From Aliihoeflea sp052435735 (GTDB taxonomy: Bacteria > Pseudomonadota > Alphaproteobacteria > Rhizobiales > Rhizobiaceae), in assembly GCA_052435735.1 (NCBI GenBank), contig JBQVNB010000002.1:124001-188000 (forward strand): DNA of 64,000 bases, written 5' to 3'. The notes below the pieces were generated by a model, which did no database searches, was not told where the DNA came from, and was given only the letters and a program-made list of their open reading frames with translations. Below are positions 9,184 to 16,592 of this stretch, piece after piece (position 1 is the stretch's first letter; each line of letters begins with the position of its first letter). The translations under genes were made by a program, and so were the position numbers.

Positions 9184-10035
9184 ATGCAACGGACGAAAAA
9201 GAACGACTGGTCGCCTCTGCCGCATTCGGACGAGGATCGCGAGCGCGCCAAGAGCGTGCCTGATACGCCGCAAACGCGCGCACCAACCTACCGGCTGGCC
9301 TGGGACGACGAGGAGTTCATGACGCGGCGCGAACTGCGCCCCGTCCGCCTGCAACTCGAACTGTTGAAGCCCGACATGGTGCTGGCGGAGCGCGGCATCG
9401 AATCGACCGTGATCCTGTTCGGCGGCGCGCGCATTCCCGAACCGGGCGGCGAGGCATGGGCGGCCAAGAACGTGGTGCAGAAGAAGAACCTCCTGGCCAA
9501 TGCGAAATATTACGACGAGGCCCGTGAATTCGCCCGCCTCTGCTCGCAGCATTCGGCCAGCTACGGATACCGCGAATTCGTCGTCGTCACCGGCGGCGGG
9601 CCCGGCGTCATGGAGGCCGGCAACCGCGGCGCGACCGATGTCGACGCACCCTCGATCGGCCTCAACATCGTCCTCCCGCACGAGCAGGCGCCGAACCCCT
9701 ACGTGACGCCGGAACTCTGCTTCAACTTCCACTATTTCGCGATCCGCAAGATGCACTTCGTCATGCGCGCCAAGGCCGTGGCCGTATTTCCCGGCGGCTT
9801 CGGCACGATGGACGAGTTCTTCGAGACGCTGACGCTGATCCAGACCGGCCGCATGGAACGCGTCCCGGTGATCTGCTTCGGCAAGTCGTTCTGGGAGCGG
9901 GCGGTCGATCTCGACTTTCTGGCCGAACAGGGCACGATTTCTCCCGGAGACCAGGATATCATCGATTTCGTCGATACCGCGCAGGAAGCCTGGGACGTGA
10001 TTGCGCGTTTCTATGAGATCGACGGTGGACAATAG
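9184..10035 (+). CDS. LOG-family protein (TIGR00730-type)
   Basis: A 283-residue LOG/lysine-decarboxylase-like Rossmann protein. Both family motifs are present: VVVTGGGPGVMEAGNRGA and the active-site PGGFGTMDEFFE. Members of the LOG superfamily hydrolyse cytokinin or other nucleoside 5'-monophosphates to free base and ribose phosphate. This longer subgroup, with an 80-residue N-terminal extension (ending at LAERGIESTVILFGGARIPE), has not been assigned a substrate to my knowledge. The ATG at 9184 was preferred over an upstream in-frame ATG at 9136, which adds an unconserved leader. Only 21 bases separate it from the copper chaperone gene, so they are probably co-transcribed. Confidence 0.88.
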   Translation: MQRTKKNDWSPLPHSDEDRERAKSVPDTPQTRAPTYRLAWDDEEFMTRRELRPVRLQLELLKPDMVLAERGIESTVILFGGARIPEPGGEAWAAKNVVQKKNLLANAKYYDEAREFARLCSQHSASYGYREFVVVTGGGPGVMEAGNRGATDVDAPSIGLNIVLPHEQAPNPYVTPELCFNFHYFAIRKMHFVMRAKAVAVFPGGFGTMDEFFETLTLIQTGRMERVPVICFGKSFWERAVDLDFLAEQGTISPGDQDIIDFVDTAQEAWDVIARFYEIDGGQ

Positions 10036-10056
10036 GTCGGAAAGGACCTTCGCATC

Positions 10057-10593
10057 ATGATTCTCGTCCCGCTTCGGCTGATTGCGGCCGCCTGTGTCGC
10101 CCTTTTTGCGCTTGCCGCCCCCGCCTTCGCCGCCGACGAGGAGTGCCTGGAGGGGCAGGTCTTCGACGTGGCGGGCTGCGTCGACCTCGACACGGTGATG
10201 GCCGACGACCTGCAGCTTTCGGGCGCATGGGTGCGGGCGATGCAGCCCGGCCAGAAGATGGCGGCTGCCTATCTGTCGATCCTCAACCGCGGCGACACGG
10301 CCGACCGGCTGATCGGCGCCACCGCGCTCGCCGCACCCCGCGTCGAGATGCACGAGATGGCGATTGAGGAAGGGGTGATGAAGATGCGGCCGGTGGAGGG
10401 CGGCATCGAGATCGGTCCGGGTGACAGGGTCGAGTTCAAGCCGGGCGGGCTGCATTTCATGCTGACAGGCATCGACGAAGCGCTGGTCACCGAGGACGAG
10501 ATCGAGATGACGCTGGAGTTCGAGAAGGCGGGCCGGGTGCTGCTGCAGTTTCCGGTTCGCGAACCGGCGATGATCAAGGCGCACCGCCACTGA
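10057..10593 (+). CDS. Periplasmic copper chaperone, PCu(A)C family
   Basis: A 178-residue exported protein. Residues 1-25 form a Sec signal peptide ending in PAFA. The PCu(A)C domain follows with the copper-site residues His99 (in EMHEM), Met110 and the HFM block (His133, Met135), close to the H-x10-M-x21-H-x-M family motif with one extra residue. Family members carry Cu(I) in the periplasm, in many bacteria to the CuA site of cytochrome c oxidase. An unusual N-terminal insert with two cysteines (EECLEGQVFDVAGCVDL) sits before the domain. No SCO or DUF1775 gene, the usual partners, is adjacent. The gene follows the LOG gene closely. Confidence 0.87.
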   Translation: MILVPLRLIAAACVALFALAAPAFAADEECLEGQVFDVAGCVDLDTVMADDLQLSGAWVRAMQPGQKMAAAYLSILNRGDTADRLIGATALAAPRVEMHEMAIEEGVMKMRPVEGGIEIGPGDRVEFKPGGLHFMLTGIDEALVTEDEIEMTLEFEKAGRVLLQFPVREPAMIKAHRH

Positions 10594-10595
10594 GC

Positions 10596-10621
10596 GGAAC
10601 AGGCGCGGCGCGAGCGGCGTT
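10596..10621 (+). promoter_or_regulatory. EcfG/RpoE2-type general-stress promoter
   Basis: GGAAC at 10596-10600 is followed by 19 bases and TT at 10620-10621 (in full CGTT at 10618-10621). This fits the GGAAC-N18/19-TT consensus of RpoE2/EcfG promoters in alphaproteobacteria. The expected transcription start would fall a few bases downstream, just before the AAGGAG ribosome-binding site at 10631-10636 of the next gene. The match overlaps no coding sequence. The sigma factor itself is outside the window. Confidence 0.65.
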
Positions 10622-10643
10622 TCTCCCCCAAAGGAGAATTGCC

Positions 10644-10910
10644 ATGGGCGGACGCACCAGCACCGACGACGACGTCATTAAGCATCAGCAGGAAAAAGAC
10701 CTCGGCCACGCTGAACAGCCTGACGAGCATCCGCAGGATTCGCTTCCCGACGAGACCGAGCGCAAGGACGGCGCGTTCGACAAGGACAAGCGGCCCGGCG
10801 TGTCGAGTGCCGAGCAACTCGGCAACCTGCCGCCTTCGCGCAGCGCCGGCGCCAATCCGGACGACGCGGTCGACCCCGTCCCGTACCGCACCTTAGACCC
10901 GCGTGTTTAG
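10644..10910 (+). CDS. Small hydrophilic protein, likely general-stress regulon
   Basis: An 88-residue, highly charged, low-complexity protein rich in D, E, P, R and K, with no hydrophobic segment and no cysteine; blocks such as DETERKDGAFDKDKRPG suggest it is largely disordered. No known domain is recognised. It has a strong ribosome-binding site (AAGGAG, 7 bases before the ATG) and lies directly behind a GGAAC...TT EcfG-type promoter, so it is probably induced in the general stress response. Small disordered proteins of this type are typical members of that regulon in rhizobia. The end overlaps the convergent nucleotidase gene by four bases. Confidence 0.75.
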   Translation: MGGRTSTDDDVIKHQQEKDLGHAEQPDEHPQDSLPDETERKDGAFDKDKRPGVSSAEQLGNLPPSRSAGANPDDAVDPVPYRTLDPRV

Positions 10911-11611
10911 CGCTTCGCCAGGATCGAGGTCAGGAACGACGTCAGATCGTCGGTGACATAATCGACGTCGTCCTCGTGGTCCGGGTCCTGTTCCCAGACT
11001 TCCGCGAAGGTCGGCTCGAAATTGTTCGGCACGACGAGCACGGTGGTCATGCCGAGCGCCTTCGGCACGTGGAGATTGCGCGCCAAATCCTCGAACATCG
11101 CCGCATTCGACCCCACCACGTCGTGCAGGGCCACGAACGTGTCGTAGGTCGCGCGGGCAGGCTTCGGATTGAGCCCGGCCGCCACGATGTCGAAGATGTC
11201 GTCGAAATGGTCGAGAATGCCGAGCCGGCGCGCCGTATTCTCCGCATGCTTGCGGTCGCCATTGGTGAAGATGAACTTGCGGCCCGGCAGCGCCGATATC
11301 GCTGCGCCGAGTTCGGGCGAGGCCTCGACCGGCGAATAGTCGATGTCGTGGACCTTCTGCAGGAAATCGTCCGGATCGATGGAATGGCGCTCCATCAGCC
11401 CCTTCATCGTCGTCCCGTATTCCTTGTAGAGTTCCTTCTGCATCAGCCGCGCCTCATCCGACGGAAGCGTCAGAAGCTCGCTGATGTAACGCGTCATTCG
11501 CACGTCGATCTGCGCGAAGAGGTTCGTGTGGTGCGGATAGAGCGTGTTGTCGAGGTCGAACACCCAGTCCGTGACATGGGCGAAGCGGGCGGGATCGGGA
11601 AGATTGGTCAT
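10907..11611 (-). CDS. Pyrimidine 5'-nucleotidase (HAD superfamily)
   Basis: A 234-residue HAD hydrolase of the pyrimidine 5'-nucleotidase type (SSM1/YjjG-like). The nucleophile motif is DLDNTLY, with Asp19 and Asp21 as nucleophile and acid/base; motif II is FIFTNGD, and motif IV is FEDLARN, followed by PKALGMTTVLV. Relatives dephosphorylate UMP, CMP and related nucleotides. In rhizobial genomes the gene is normally found near argB and dapD; here it lies between the two, separated by accessory genes. It is divergent from the EamA transporter gene across 92 bases. Confidence 0.88.
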   Translation of the reverse strand: MTNLPDPARFAHVTDWVFDLDNTLYPHHTNLFAQIDVRMTRYISELLTLPSDEARLMQKELYKEYGTTMKGLMERHSIDPDDFLQKVHDIDYSPVEASPELGAAISALPGRKFIFTNGDRKHAENTARRLGILDHFDDIFDIVAAGLNPKPARATYDTFVALHDVVGSNAAMFEDLARNLHVPKALGMTTVLVVPNNFEPTFAEVWEQDPDHEDDVDYVTDDLTSFLTSILAKR

Positions 11612-11703
11612 GGTCGTGTTTTGGCGCAGCGTGCGGCCGAGCGCAACGCCCGGCTTGCGCGAACGATCTTTATGCCCTAGCCGCTCTCGCGTCAGGGGGC
11701 GAC

Positions 11704-12609
11704 ATGGAACTTTGGATTCCCATCACGATCGCGGCCGCGTTCCTGCAGAATCTGCGGTCGGCCGGCCAGAAGCATCTGAAGAGCGTCATGGGAACGACCG
11801 GCGCGACTTTCGTGCGCTTCGGCTTCGGCCTGCCCTTCGCGCTTGCCTTCGTTGCCGGACTGCACGGCATCGCCGGCTTCGACCTGCCGTCGCTGAACGC
11901 GACCTTCGCAGCGTGGGTCGTGGTCGGCGCCATCGGCCAGATCACCGCGACCTTCCTCTTGATCCACCTGTTCTCGTTTCGCAATTTCGCTGTCGGCACC
12001 GCCTATTCGCGGACCGAGCCGGCGCAGGCCGCGCTTTTCGCGCTGATCTTCTTCGGCGAGCGCGTGACGGCGGGAACGCTCGCCGCCATCGCCATCAGCG
12101 TCTTTGGCGTGATGCTGATCTCGGTCGCCCACATGCAGATTACCTGGCGCAATCTGGTGACGTCCATGATGGCGCGCAACGCGCTGATCGGCCTTGCCTC
12201 GGGCACCGCCTTCGGCATCTCGGCCGTCGCCTACCGTGCCGCGTCGCTTTCGCTCGGCGGCCCGAACTTCATGATGCAGGCAGCGGTGACGCTCGCCGTC
12301 GTCATCACCTTCCAGACGGTGATCATGGCAGCGTGGATGCTGTGGAAGGACCGCGCCGAGATCGGCCGCATCAGGCGCGCTTGGAAGCTCTCGCTTTTCA
12401 CGGGGTTCGTCGGCGCGACGGCGTCTTTCGGCTGGTTCATGGCGATGACGCTGCAGCAGGCCGCCGTCGTCAAGGCGCTGGCGCAGGTCGAAATGCTGTT
12501 CACCTTCGCCGCGTCGGTCTTCTTCTTCAAGGAGGCCATCAACCGCATCGAAATCGCCGGCTGCGCACTGATCGTGGCGGGGATCGTGGTGCTGATGCTG
12601 GTGGGTTAG
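11704..12609 (+). CDS. EamA-family (DMT superfamily) transporter
   Basis: A 301-residue inner-membrane protein with ten hydrophobic segments in two EamA repeats, the first over about residues 1-140 and the second over about 160-300. Conserved features include AVGTAYSRTEPAQAALFALIFFGE in repeat 1 and VKALAQVEMLFTFAASVFFFKE in repeat 2, each ending in the F-F-x-E motif typical of the family. Family members mostly export metabolites, amino acids or drugs; the substrate here is not evident. Monocistronic. The stop overlaps that of the convergent DUF2442 gene by four bases. Confidence 0.88.
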   Translation: MELWIPITIAAAFLQNLRSAGQKHLKSVMGTTGATFVRFGFGLPFALAFVAGLHGIAGFDLPSLNATFAAWVVVGAIGQITATFLLIHLFSFRNFAVGTAYSRTEPAQAALFALIFFGERVTAGTLAAIAISVFGVMLISVAHMQITWRNLVTSMMARNALIGLASGTAFGISAVAYRAASLSLGGPNFMMQAAVTLAVVITFQTVIMAAWMLWKDRAEIGRIRRAWKLSLFTGFVGATASFGWFMAMTLQQAAVVKALAQVEMLFTFAASVFFFKEAINRIEIAGCALIVAGIVVLMLVG

Positions 12610-12866
12610 GCGGCATGCTCCGAAGAACGATTCGGCGTCTGATCGCCTCGGCCCGCCAGAAGTCCGTCGATGGAAATGTCTTCGTCCAGTTCCTCCCAAT
12701 GGAGTCCCCGCGTGCTGATCGTCACGCTTTCCAGTTGAGCGCGCGATGCGCGCAACAGGCGCGGGAACCACGCAAGTGGAACGCCGATCGTGCGGCCATC
12801 AGAGAGATCGACCCAGAAACTGTCGGCATCGAACTTGACGTTAGTTGCCTTCACCAAAGAACTCAT
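12606..12866 (-). CDS. DUF2442 protein
   Basis: An 86-residue protein with the DUF2442 core: VKFDADSFWVDLSDGRTIGV, then PLAWFPRLLRASRAQLESV and GLHWEELDEDISIDGLL. The W/F-x-V-x-L-x-D-G-R plus W-E-x-L-D-E-D-I-S pattern is diagnostic. The ATG at 12866 has a GAGG ribosome-binding site and was preferred over a TTG 15 bases upstream. It overlaps the end of the DUF4160 gene by 26 bases, which indicates tight coupling. DUF4160/DUF2442 neighbours recur in many bacteria and are sometimes listed as possible toxin-antitoxin pairs, but I know of no decisive test. Confidence 0.85.
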   Translation of the reverse strand: MSSLVKATNVKFDADSFWVDLSDGRTIGVPLAWFPRLLRASRAQLESVTISTRGLHWEELDEDISIDGLLAGRGDQTPNRSSEHAA

Positions 12867-13092
12867 TCCATGACCTCGCAATCTCGGGTCTGCGATTGGC
12901 TATGATTTCGACCAGTTCGCGCAATGTCCTGGCATTATAGCCGTCATTGTAGGCAACGCCTACCTCAGGCCAAAGCCAGAACTTTGCATCGATCCCGTCC
13001 TTGACGACGTCGATGTGCATCGGTTCGCGCGGGTCGCCTTCATTCGCGTAGAACAGGAACCGAAATCCGCGGTGACGAAAGACGACAGGCAT
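12841..13092 (-). CDS. DUF4160 protein
   Basis: An 83-residue protein of the DUF4160 family. Diagnostic blocks are FRHRGFRFLFYANEGDPREP near the start, MHIDVVKDGIDAKFWLWPEV, and the C-terminal LRELVEIIANRRPEIARSWNEFF. The His in P-x-H-I/V-H/D-V and the R-x-x-x-I-W/S-x-x-W-N-E-F tail are the conserved points. It begins four bases after the argB stop and overlaps the DUF2442 gene, so it is probably transcribed with argB. Function unknown; a toxin role paired with DUF2442 as antitoxin is a hypothesis from the arrangement only. Confidence 0.85.
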   Translation of the reverse strand: MPVVFRHRGFRFLFYANEGDPREPMHIDVVKDGIDAKFWLWPEVGVAYNDGYNARTLRELVEIIANRRPEIARSWNEFFGEGN

Positions 13093-13096
13093 CGGG

Positions 13097-13993
13097 TTAC
13101 GGCACGATCAGCGTTCCCGCGCCATGTTCGGTGAAAAGCTCCAGCAGCACCGCATGCGGCGTCTTGCCGTTGAGGATGACGACGCCCTCGACGCCGCGTT
13201 CGATCGCCTCGATGCAGGTTTCGACCTTGGGGATCATGCCGCCCGAGATCGTGCCGTCGGCGATGAGCTGGCGGGCCTGGCTGACGGTCAGTTCGTCGAT
13301 GAGGTTCTTGTTCTTGTCGAGGACGCCCGGAACGTCGGTCAGGAACAGGAGGCGCGAGGCACCCAGCGCGCCGGCGATGGCGCCGGCGAAGGTGTCGGCA
13401 TTGATGTTGTAGGTGTGACCGTCGCGGCCAGGCGCGACCGGCGCGATGACCGGGATCATCTCGGAGCGGGCGAGAAGGTCCAGCAGCGTGCGATCGACCT
13501 CGACCGGCTCGCCGACGAAACCGAGATCGATGGCGCGTTCGATGTTGGAATCGGGGTCCTTCACGGTCTTGCGCGCCTTTTCGGCGAAGACCATGTTGCC
13601 ATCCTTGCCACAAAGCCCGATCGCCCACTCGCCCTCGGCATTGATGAGCGCGACGATCTCCTTGTTGATCGAGCCGGCGAGGACCATCTCGACGATCTCG
13701 ACCGTCTTCTGGTCGGTGACGCGCAGGCCGCCTTCGAACTTCGATTCGATGCCCATCTTGGCGAGCATGGCGCCGATCTGCGGCCCACCGCCATGAACGA
13801 CGATCGGGTTGACGCCTGATTGCTTCAGGAGCGCGATGTCGCGTGCGAAGGCGCGGCCGAGCTCGACGTTGCCCATGGCGTGGCCGCCATATTTGACCAC
13901 GACCGTCTTGTTCTCGTAGCGCTGCATGTAGGGCAGGGCGGCGGACAGGAGTCGGGCCTGTTCCTCGGCGGTTCCGAGCTGCTCGGGGGTCAT
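13097..13993 (-). CDS. argB: Acetylglutamate kinase
   Basis: A 298-residue amino-acid kinase that phosphorylates N-acetylglutamate in arginine synthesis. Visible signatures are VVKYGGHAMG (ATP phosphate loop), IVVHGGGPQIGAML, the N-acetylglutamate-binding region VEIVEMVLAGSINKEIV, NINADTFAGAIAGAL, LTDVPGVLD and GGMIPKVETC. The ATG at 13993 gives the family length; the frame runs on upstream to 14095 without conserved sequence. The N-terminal helix (EEQARLLSAALPYMQRYENKT) is the type linked to arginine feedback inhibition in hexameric enzymes. It is divergent from the sigma-factor gene and heads an operon with DUF4160 and DUF2442. Confidence 0.97.
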   Translation of the reverse strand: MTPEQLGTAEEQARLLSAALPYMQRYENKTVVVKYGGHAMGNVELGRAFARDIALLKQSGVNPIVVHGGGPQIGAMLAKMGIESKFEGGLRVTDQKTVEIVEMVLAGSINKEIVALINAEGEWAIGLCGKDGNMVFAEKARKTVKDPDSNIERAIDLGFVGEPVEVDRTLLDLLARSEMIPVIAPVAPGRDGHTYNINADTFAGAIAGALGASRLLFLTDVPGVLDKNKNLIDELTVSQARQLIADGTISGGMIPKVETCIEAIERGVEGVVILNGKTPHAVLLELFTEHGAGTLIVP

Positions 13994-14125
13994 GGGCGTC
14001 CTCGCACGATATTGGGGCGGGGGCTGTTTAGCTTCATTCGCCGGAACGGGCAAACGCCTTCGCCGCCCAAAAGGAAATGCGATCAGGCGTTGCAAAACCG
14101 AAGCTGGCCGCTAGTTTGGTGCCAG

Positions 14126-14665
14126 ATGACCCCGCCCGATATCTCGAAGCTGATCGTCAGGACCTCGATGCGCGACCGCGCAGCGTTCGATTTGCTTTAT
14201 CGGCAAACGAGCGCGAAACTTTTTGGCGTGTGCCTGCGTGTCTTGAACGATCGGGCCGAAGCCGAGGAAGCGCTGCAGGAAGTCTACGTCAAGATATGGA
14301 CCAAGGCCGATCGCTTCGCCGTCTCCGACTTGAGTCCGATTTCATGGCTGGTGGCTGTGGCGCGCAATCATTCGATCGACCGGATCAGGGCGCGTCGGAT
14401 GAAGCAGACCGGGCTCGACGAGGCCGCCGAGATCGCCGACCCCACCCCCGGGCCGGAGGCGCTCGCGGTTGCCGGCGACGAGGGCGCGCGAATCCATCTT
14501 TGCCTTGAAGAACTGGACACCGACCGTGCCGCAGCCGTGCGCGGCGCCTATCTTGTCGGTGAGAGCTATGCCGAACTTGCGGAGCGCCATGGCGTGCCGC
14601 TGAACACGATGCGAACCTGGCTGCGCCGCAGCCTCATGAAGCTGAAGGACTGTCTGGAAAGATGA
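14126..14665 (+). CDS. ECF-type RNA polymerase sigma factor
   Basis: A 179-residue sigma factor with region 2 (about residues 14-80: RAAFDLLYRQTSAKLFGVCL, EAEEALQEVYVKIWTKADRF, SWLVAVARNHSIDRIRARR) and region 4 (about 120-177: DRAAAVRGAYLVGESYAELA, GVPLNTMRTWLRRSLMKLKD). The ATG at 14126 was chosen because the upstream frame has no sigma sequence. The four-base ATGA overlap with the anti-sigma gene shows strict coupling. The region 4 helix-turn-helix and the RskA-like partner place it near the SigK/ECF19-type groups. It is probably autoregulated, with fasciclin and MsrB genes as likely targets nearby, but I could not find a shared promoter motif by eye. Confidence 0.93.
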   Translation: MTPPDISKLIVRTSMRDRAAFDLLYRQTSAKLFGVCLRVLNDRAEAEEALQEVYVKIWTKADRFAVSDLSPISWLVAVARNHSIDRIRARRMKQTGLDEAAEIADPTPGPEALAVAGDEGARIHLCLEELDTDRAAAVRGAYLVGESYAELAERHGVPLNTMRTWLRRSLMKLKDCLER

Positions 14666-15384
14666 CGCCGACCGACCCTCACGAACCGGAACTTGGAGGC
14701 GACGAAGCGCTCGCCGCCGAGTACGTTCTGGGCGTGCTGCCGGCGTCCGAGCGGCAGGACGTCGCGCGTCGCATCGAGGCCGACATCATGTTCGCGCGTT
14801 TGGTCGACGAATGGGAAGCGCGGCTGTCGCCCCTCGGCGATTTCTACGCGCCGGTCGAAGCCCCGGCCTCGCTGAAGCAGGCTCTCGACAGCCGCATCTT
14901 CGCGGGCGACGTCGCGCCGGCACCGCGGGCAGGAGCCTCGTGGTGGAACAGTCTCGGCGTCTGGCGGGGGCTGGCCGCCGCTTCAGTGGTCGCCTTGGCG
15001 CTGGTCGTCGGCTGGAACCTGCAGCCGCCTGGCGAGGAGGCGCCGTCGCAGCGTTTCGTCGCCTCGCTCGAAAATCCCGAGACGGACGTGCGCTATCTGG
15101 CCCTCTACGACGAGACGCATGCGACGATCAGCCTGACCCGCCTCGACGGGGCCGCCGCCGCGGGCCAGGATTTCGAGCTCTGGGTTATCGAAGGCGACGA
15201 AGCACCGGCCTCGCTCGGCGTGCTCGCCGATGCCGATCACCTCGAAGTGCGGCCTTCCGACGAGTTGCGCACTAAGTTCGCAGCCGGCGCCATCCTGGCC
15301 GTATCGCTCGAGCCGGAGGGCGGCTCGCCGACCGGGCAGCCGACCGGTGCCGTGGTCGCTCTTGGTGATCTTCGCAGCATCTGA
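14662..15384 (+). CDS. RskA-like membrane anti-sigma factor
   Basis: A 240-residue protein with a cytoplasmic anti-sigma domain (residues 1-95, with the typical ALAAEYVLGVLPASERQDVA start), one membrane helix (about 102-119, GLAAASVVALALVVGWNL) and a periplasmic RskA C-terminal domain (about 130-240: RYLALYDETHATISLTRLDG, QDFELWVIEGDEAPASLGVL, LAVSLEPEGGSPTGQPTGAV). There is no H-x3-C-x2-C zinc motif, so it is not a ZAS-type redox sensor. Signal release probably needs intramembrane proteolysis, as for RskA. It is coupled to the upstream sigma gene. Confidence 0.92.
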   Translation: MTPTDPHEPELGGDEALAAEYVLGVLPASERQDVARRIEADIMFARLVDEWEARLSPLGDFYAPVEAPASLKQALDSRIFAGDVAPAPRAGASWWNSLGVWRGLAAASVVALALVVGWNLQPPGEEAPSQRFVASLENPETDVRYLALYDETHATISLTRLDGAAAAGQDFELWVIEGDEAPASLGVLADADHLEVRPSDELRTKFAAGAILAVSLEPEGGSPTGQPTGAVVALGDLRSI

Positions 15385-15521
15385 TCGATTTCGAAGTAGA
15401 TTGTTGCTTCACGTCATCTTTTGAGAATTGATCCGAATTTATCCCGCTCCGGTCGACAAATTCATCTCGATCCTTACCTTGGTGGCGGGTAGGGAATGCA
15501 ATGGAATTTGAGGTGAAGGAC

Positions 15522-15653
15522 ATGTTTCGTATTTTGACGTATCCGCTGATTGCTTTCGGACTGCTGGCGATGGCCGCGTGCACGGATGATGCGGGAACGG
15601 ATCAGCCGGCCGGCATGACGGAGCCCCCGGCGACGACGGCGCCGGCCGAATAA
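15522..15653 (+). CDS. Small predicted lipoprotein (43 residues)
   Basis: A very short ORF: ATG at 15522, stop at 15651-15653. The first 19 residues are a hydrophobic export signal (MFRILTYPLIAFGLLAMAAC), with a lipobox-like LAMAAC placing the acylated Cys at residue 20. The remaining 23 residues are a Thr/Pro/Ala-rich tail (TDDAGTDQPAG, PPATTAPAE). An in-frame ATG at 15501 would add seven charged residues. GAGGTGAAGGA precedes the chosen start. It lies between the anti-sigma gene and a clear intrinsic terminator, so it is probably the last gene of the sigma operon or has its own promoter. Entericidin-like mini-lipoproteins are comparable in size, but no homology is evident. Confidence 0.65.
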   Translation: MFRILTYPLIAFGLLAMAACTDDAGTDQPAGMTEPPATTAPAE

Positions 15654-15686
15654 ACGACTGCCTCCCTGGCCTTTCGAGACATGAAG

Positions 15687-15713
15687 ATCGGTCGGCTTTG
15701 CCGGCCGATTTTC
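15687..15713 (+). terminator. Rho-independent terminator
   Basis: ATCGGTCGGC and GCCGGCCGAT form a stem around a short TTT loop (one G-T pair), followed directly by TTTTC and a further T run at 15716-15719. It ends the sigma/anti-sigma/lipoprotein unit before the fasciclin gene. Confidence 0.85.
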
Positions 15714-15815
15714 ATTTTTGGCTCCGTTTTTTTGGTTCGGCCTGAAACTCTTGACGCGCTCCTTCGTGACTCCTGGTGTCGCCCCGCTAGAGGGCCAATT
15801 CAGGAGGTTTCGAAC

Positions 15816-16376
15816 ATGCGCAACTTCATGCGTACCATTCTCGCCGGCTCCATCGCCCTGTCCGCTCTCGCAGGCTCCGCGCTTGCGCAGGACAATCCGA
15901 TGGTCGGCGGCGCCGAAATGTTCGCCGACAAGAACATCGTCGAAAACGCGATGAACTCGGCCGATCACACCACGCTGGTCGCTGCCGTTCAGGCTGCCGG
16001 CCTCGCCGAGACGCTTCAGGGCGAAGGCCCGTTCACCGTCTTCGCGCCCACCAATGACGCGTTCGCCGCCCTGCCGGAAGGAACCGTCGACAACCTCCTG
16101 CTGCCGGAGAACAAGGAGCAGCTCACCAAGGTCCTGACCTGCCATGTGGTTGCCGCCGACGCGATGTCGGAAGCGATCGGCACCATGATCTCGGATGATG
16201 GCGGCGAGCACGCCATCGAAACCGTCGGCGGTTGCACCGTGACGGCGAAGATGGACGGCGACAACATCGTTCTCGTCGACGAGAACGGCGGCGAGGCGAC
16301 TGTCACGATCGCCGATGTCGACCAGTCGAACGGCGTGATCCACGTCATCGACGCGGTGCTGCTGCCCCAGATGTAA
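15816..16376 (+). CDS. Secreted fasciclin (FAS1)-domain protein
   Basis: A 186-residue exported protein. Residues 1-24 form a signal peptide ending in GSALA. One FAS1 domain follows, with the H1 motif HTTLVAAVQAAGLAETLQGEGPFTVFAPTNDAF (about residues 56-88), the YH-like central block LTKVLTCHVV and the H2 motif NGVIHVIDAVLLP at the C-terminus. Two cysteines (Cys111 region and GGCTV) could pair. The ATG at 15816 has an excellent AGGAGG site. FAS1 proteins mediate adhesion or matrix contact at the cell surface; in mycobacteria the FAS1 proteins MPT70/83 are the main targets of SigK, whose gene is paired with rskA as here. Confidence 0.92.
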   Translation: MRNFMRTILAGSIALSALAGSALAQDNPMVGGAEMFADKNIVENAMNSADHTTLVAAVQAAGLAETLQGEGPFTVFAPTNDAFAALPEGTVDNLLLPENKEQLTKVLTCHVVAADAMSEAIGTMISDDGGEHAIETVGGCTVTAKMDGDNIVLVDENGGEATVTIADVDQSNGVIHVIDAVLLPQM

Positions 16377-16395
16377 GAACCGTCTTCAGCAACCG

Positions 16396-16496
16396 GCCGG
16401 CGACCTCCCTGCTCCCGCATCGGTCGCCGGCTGACTTGGCCTCGCCTTTCGCGTTCGCGTCTGCACCCGCGAGAAAGGCGGGGCCTTTTCGTTTCG
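16396..16496 (+). terminator. Tandem hairpins ending the fasciclin transcript
   Basis: The first hairpin has a perfect 10-base stem (16396-16405 with 16422-16431, GCCGGCGACC / GGTCGCCGGC) but no T tract. The second (16438-16496) pairs GGCCTCGCCTTTCGCG with CGCGAGAAAGGCGGGGCC, with one short bulge, and is followed by TTTTCGTTT. The second is the more likely intrinsic terminator. Confidence 0.7.
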
Positions 16497-16592
16497 AGTG
16501 CGTGGCTCGCATGACGTGCCTTTCAACGCGAATTGATTGCCCCGTGCGCAGGTCCCGCATGTAAGGTGCTGACAATCGCAGGAGATGAACCG

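Noticed and set aside
14043..14070. GGAAC upstream of the ECF sigma gene as an EcfG promoter
   Set aside because: No TT/GTT at 18-19 bases downstream; only half the motif is present.
15429..15434. TGATCC upstream of the mini-lipoprotein, as in RpoE/ChrR-type promoters
   Set aside because: The required TA-rich -10 is missing at the proper distance and the local anti-sigma factor has no ChrR-type zinc motif.
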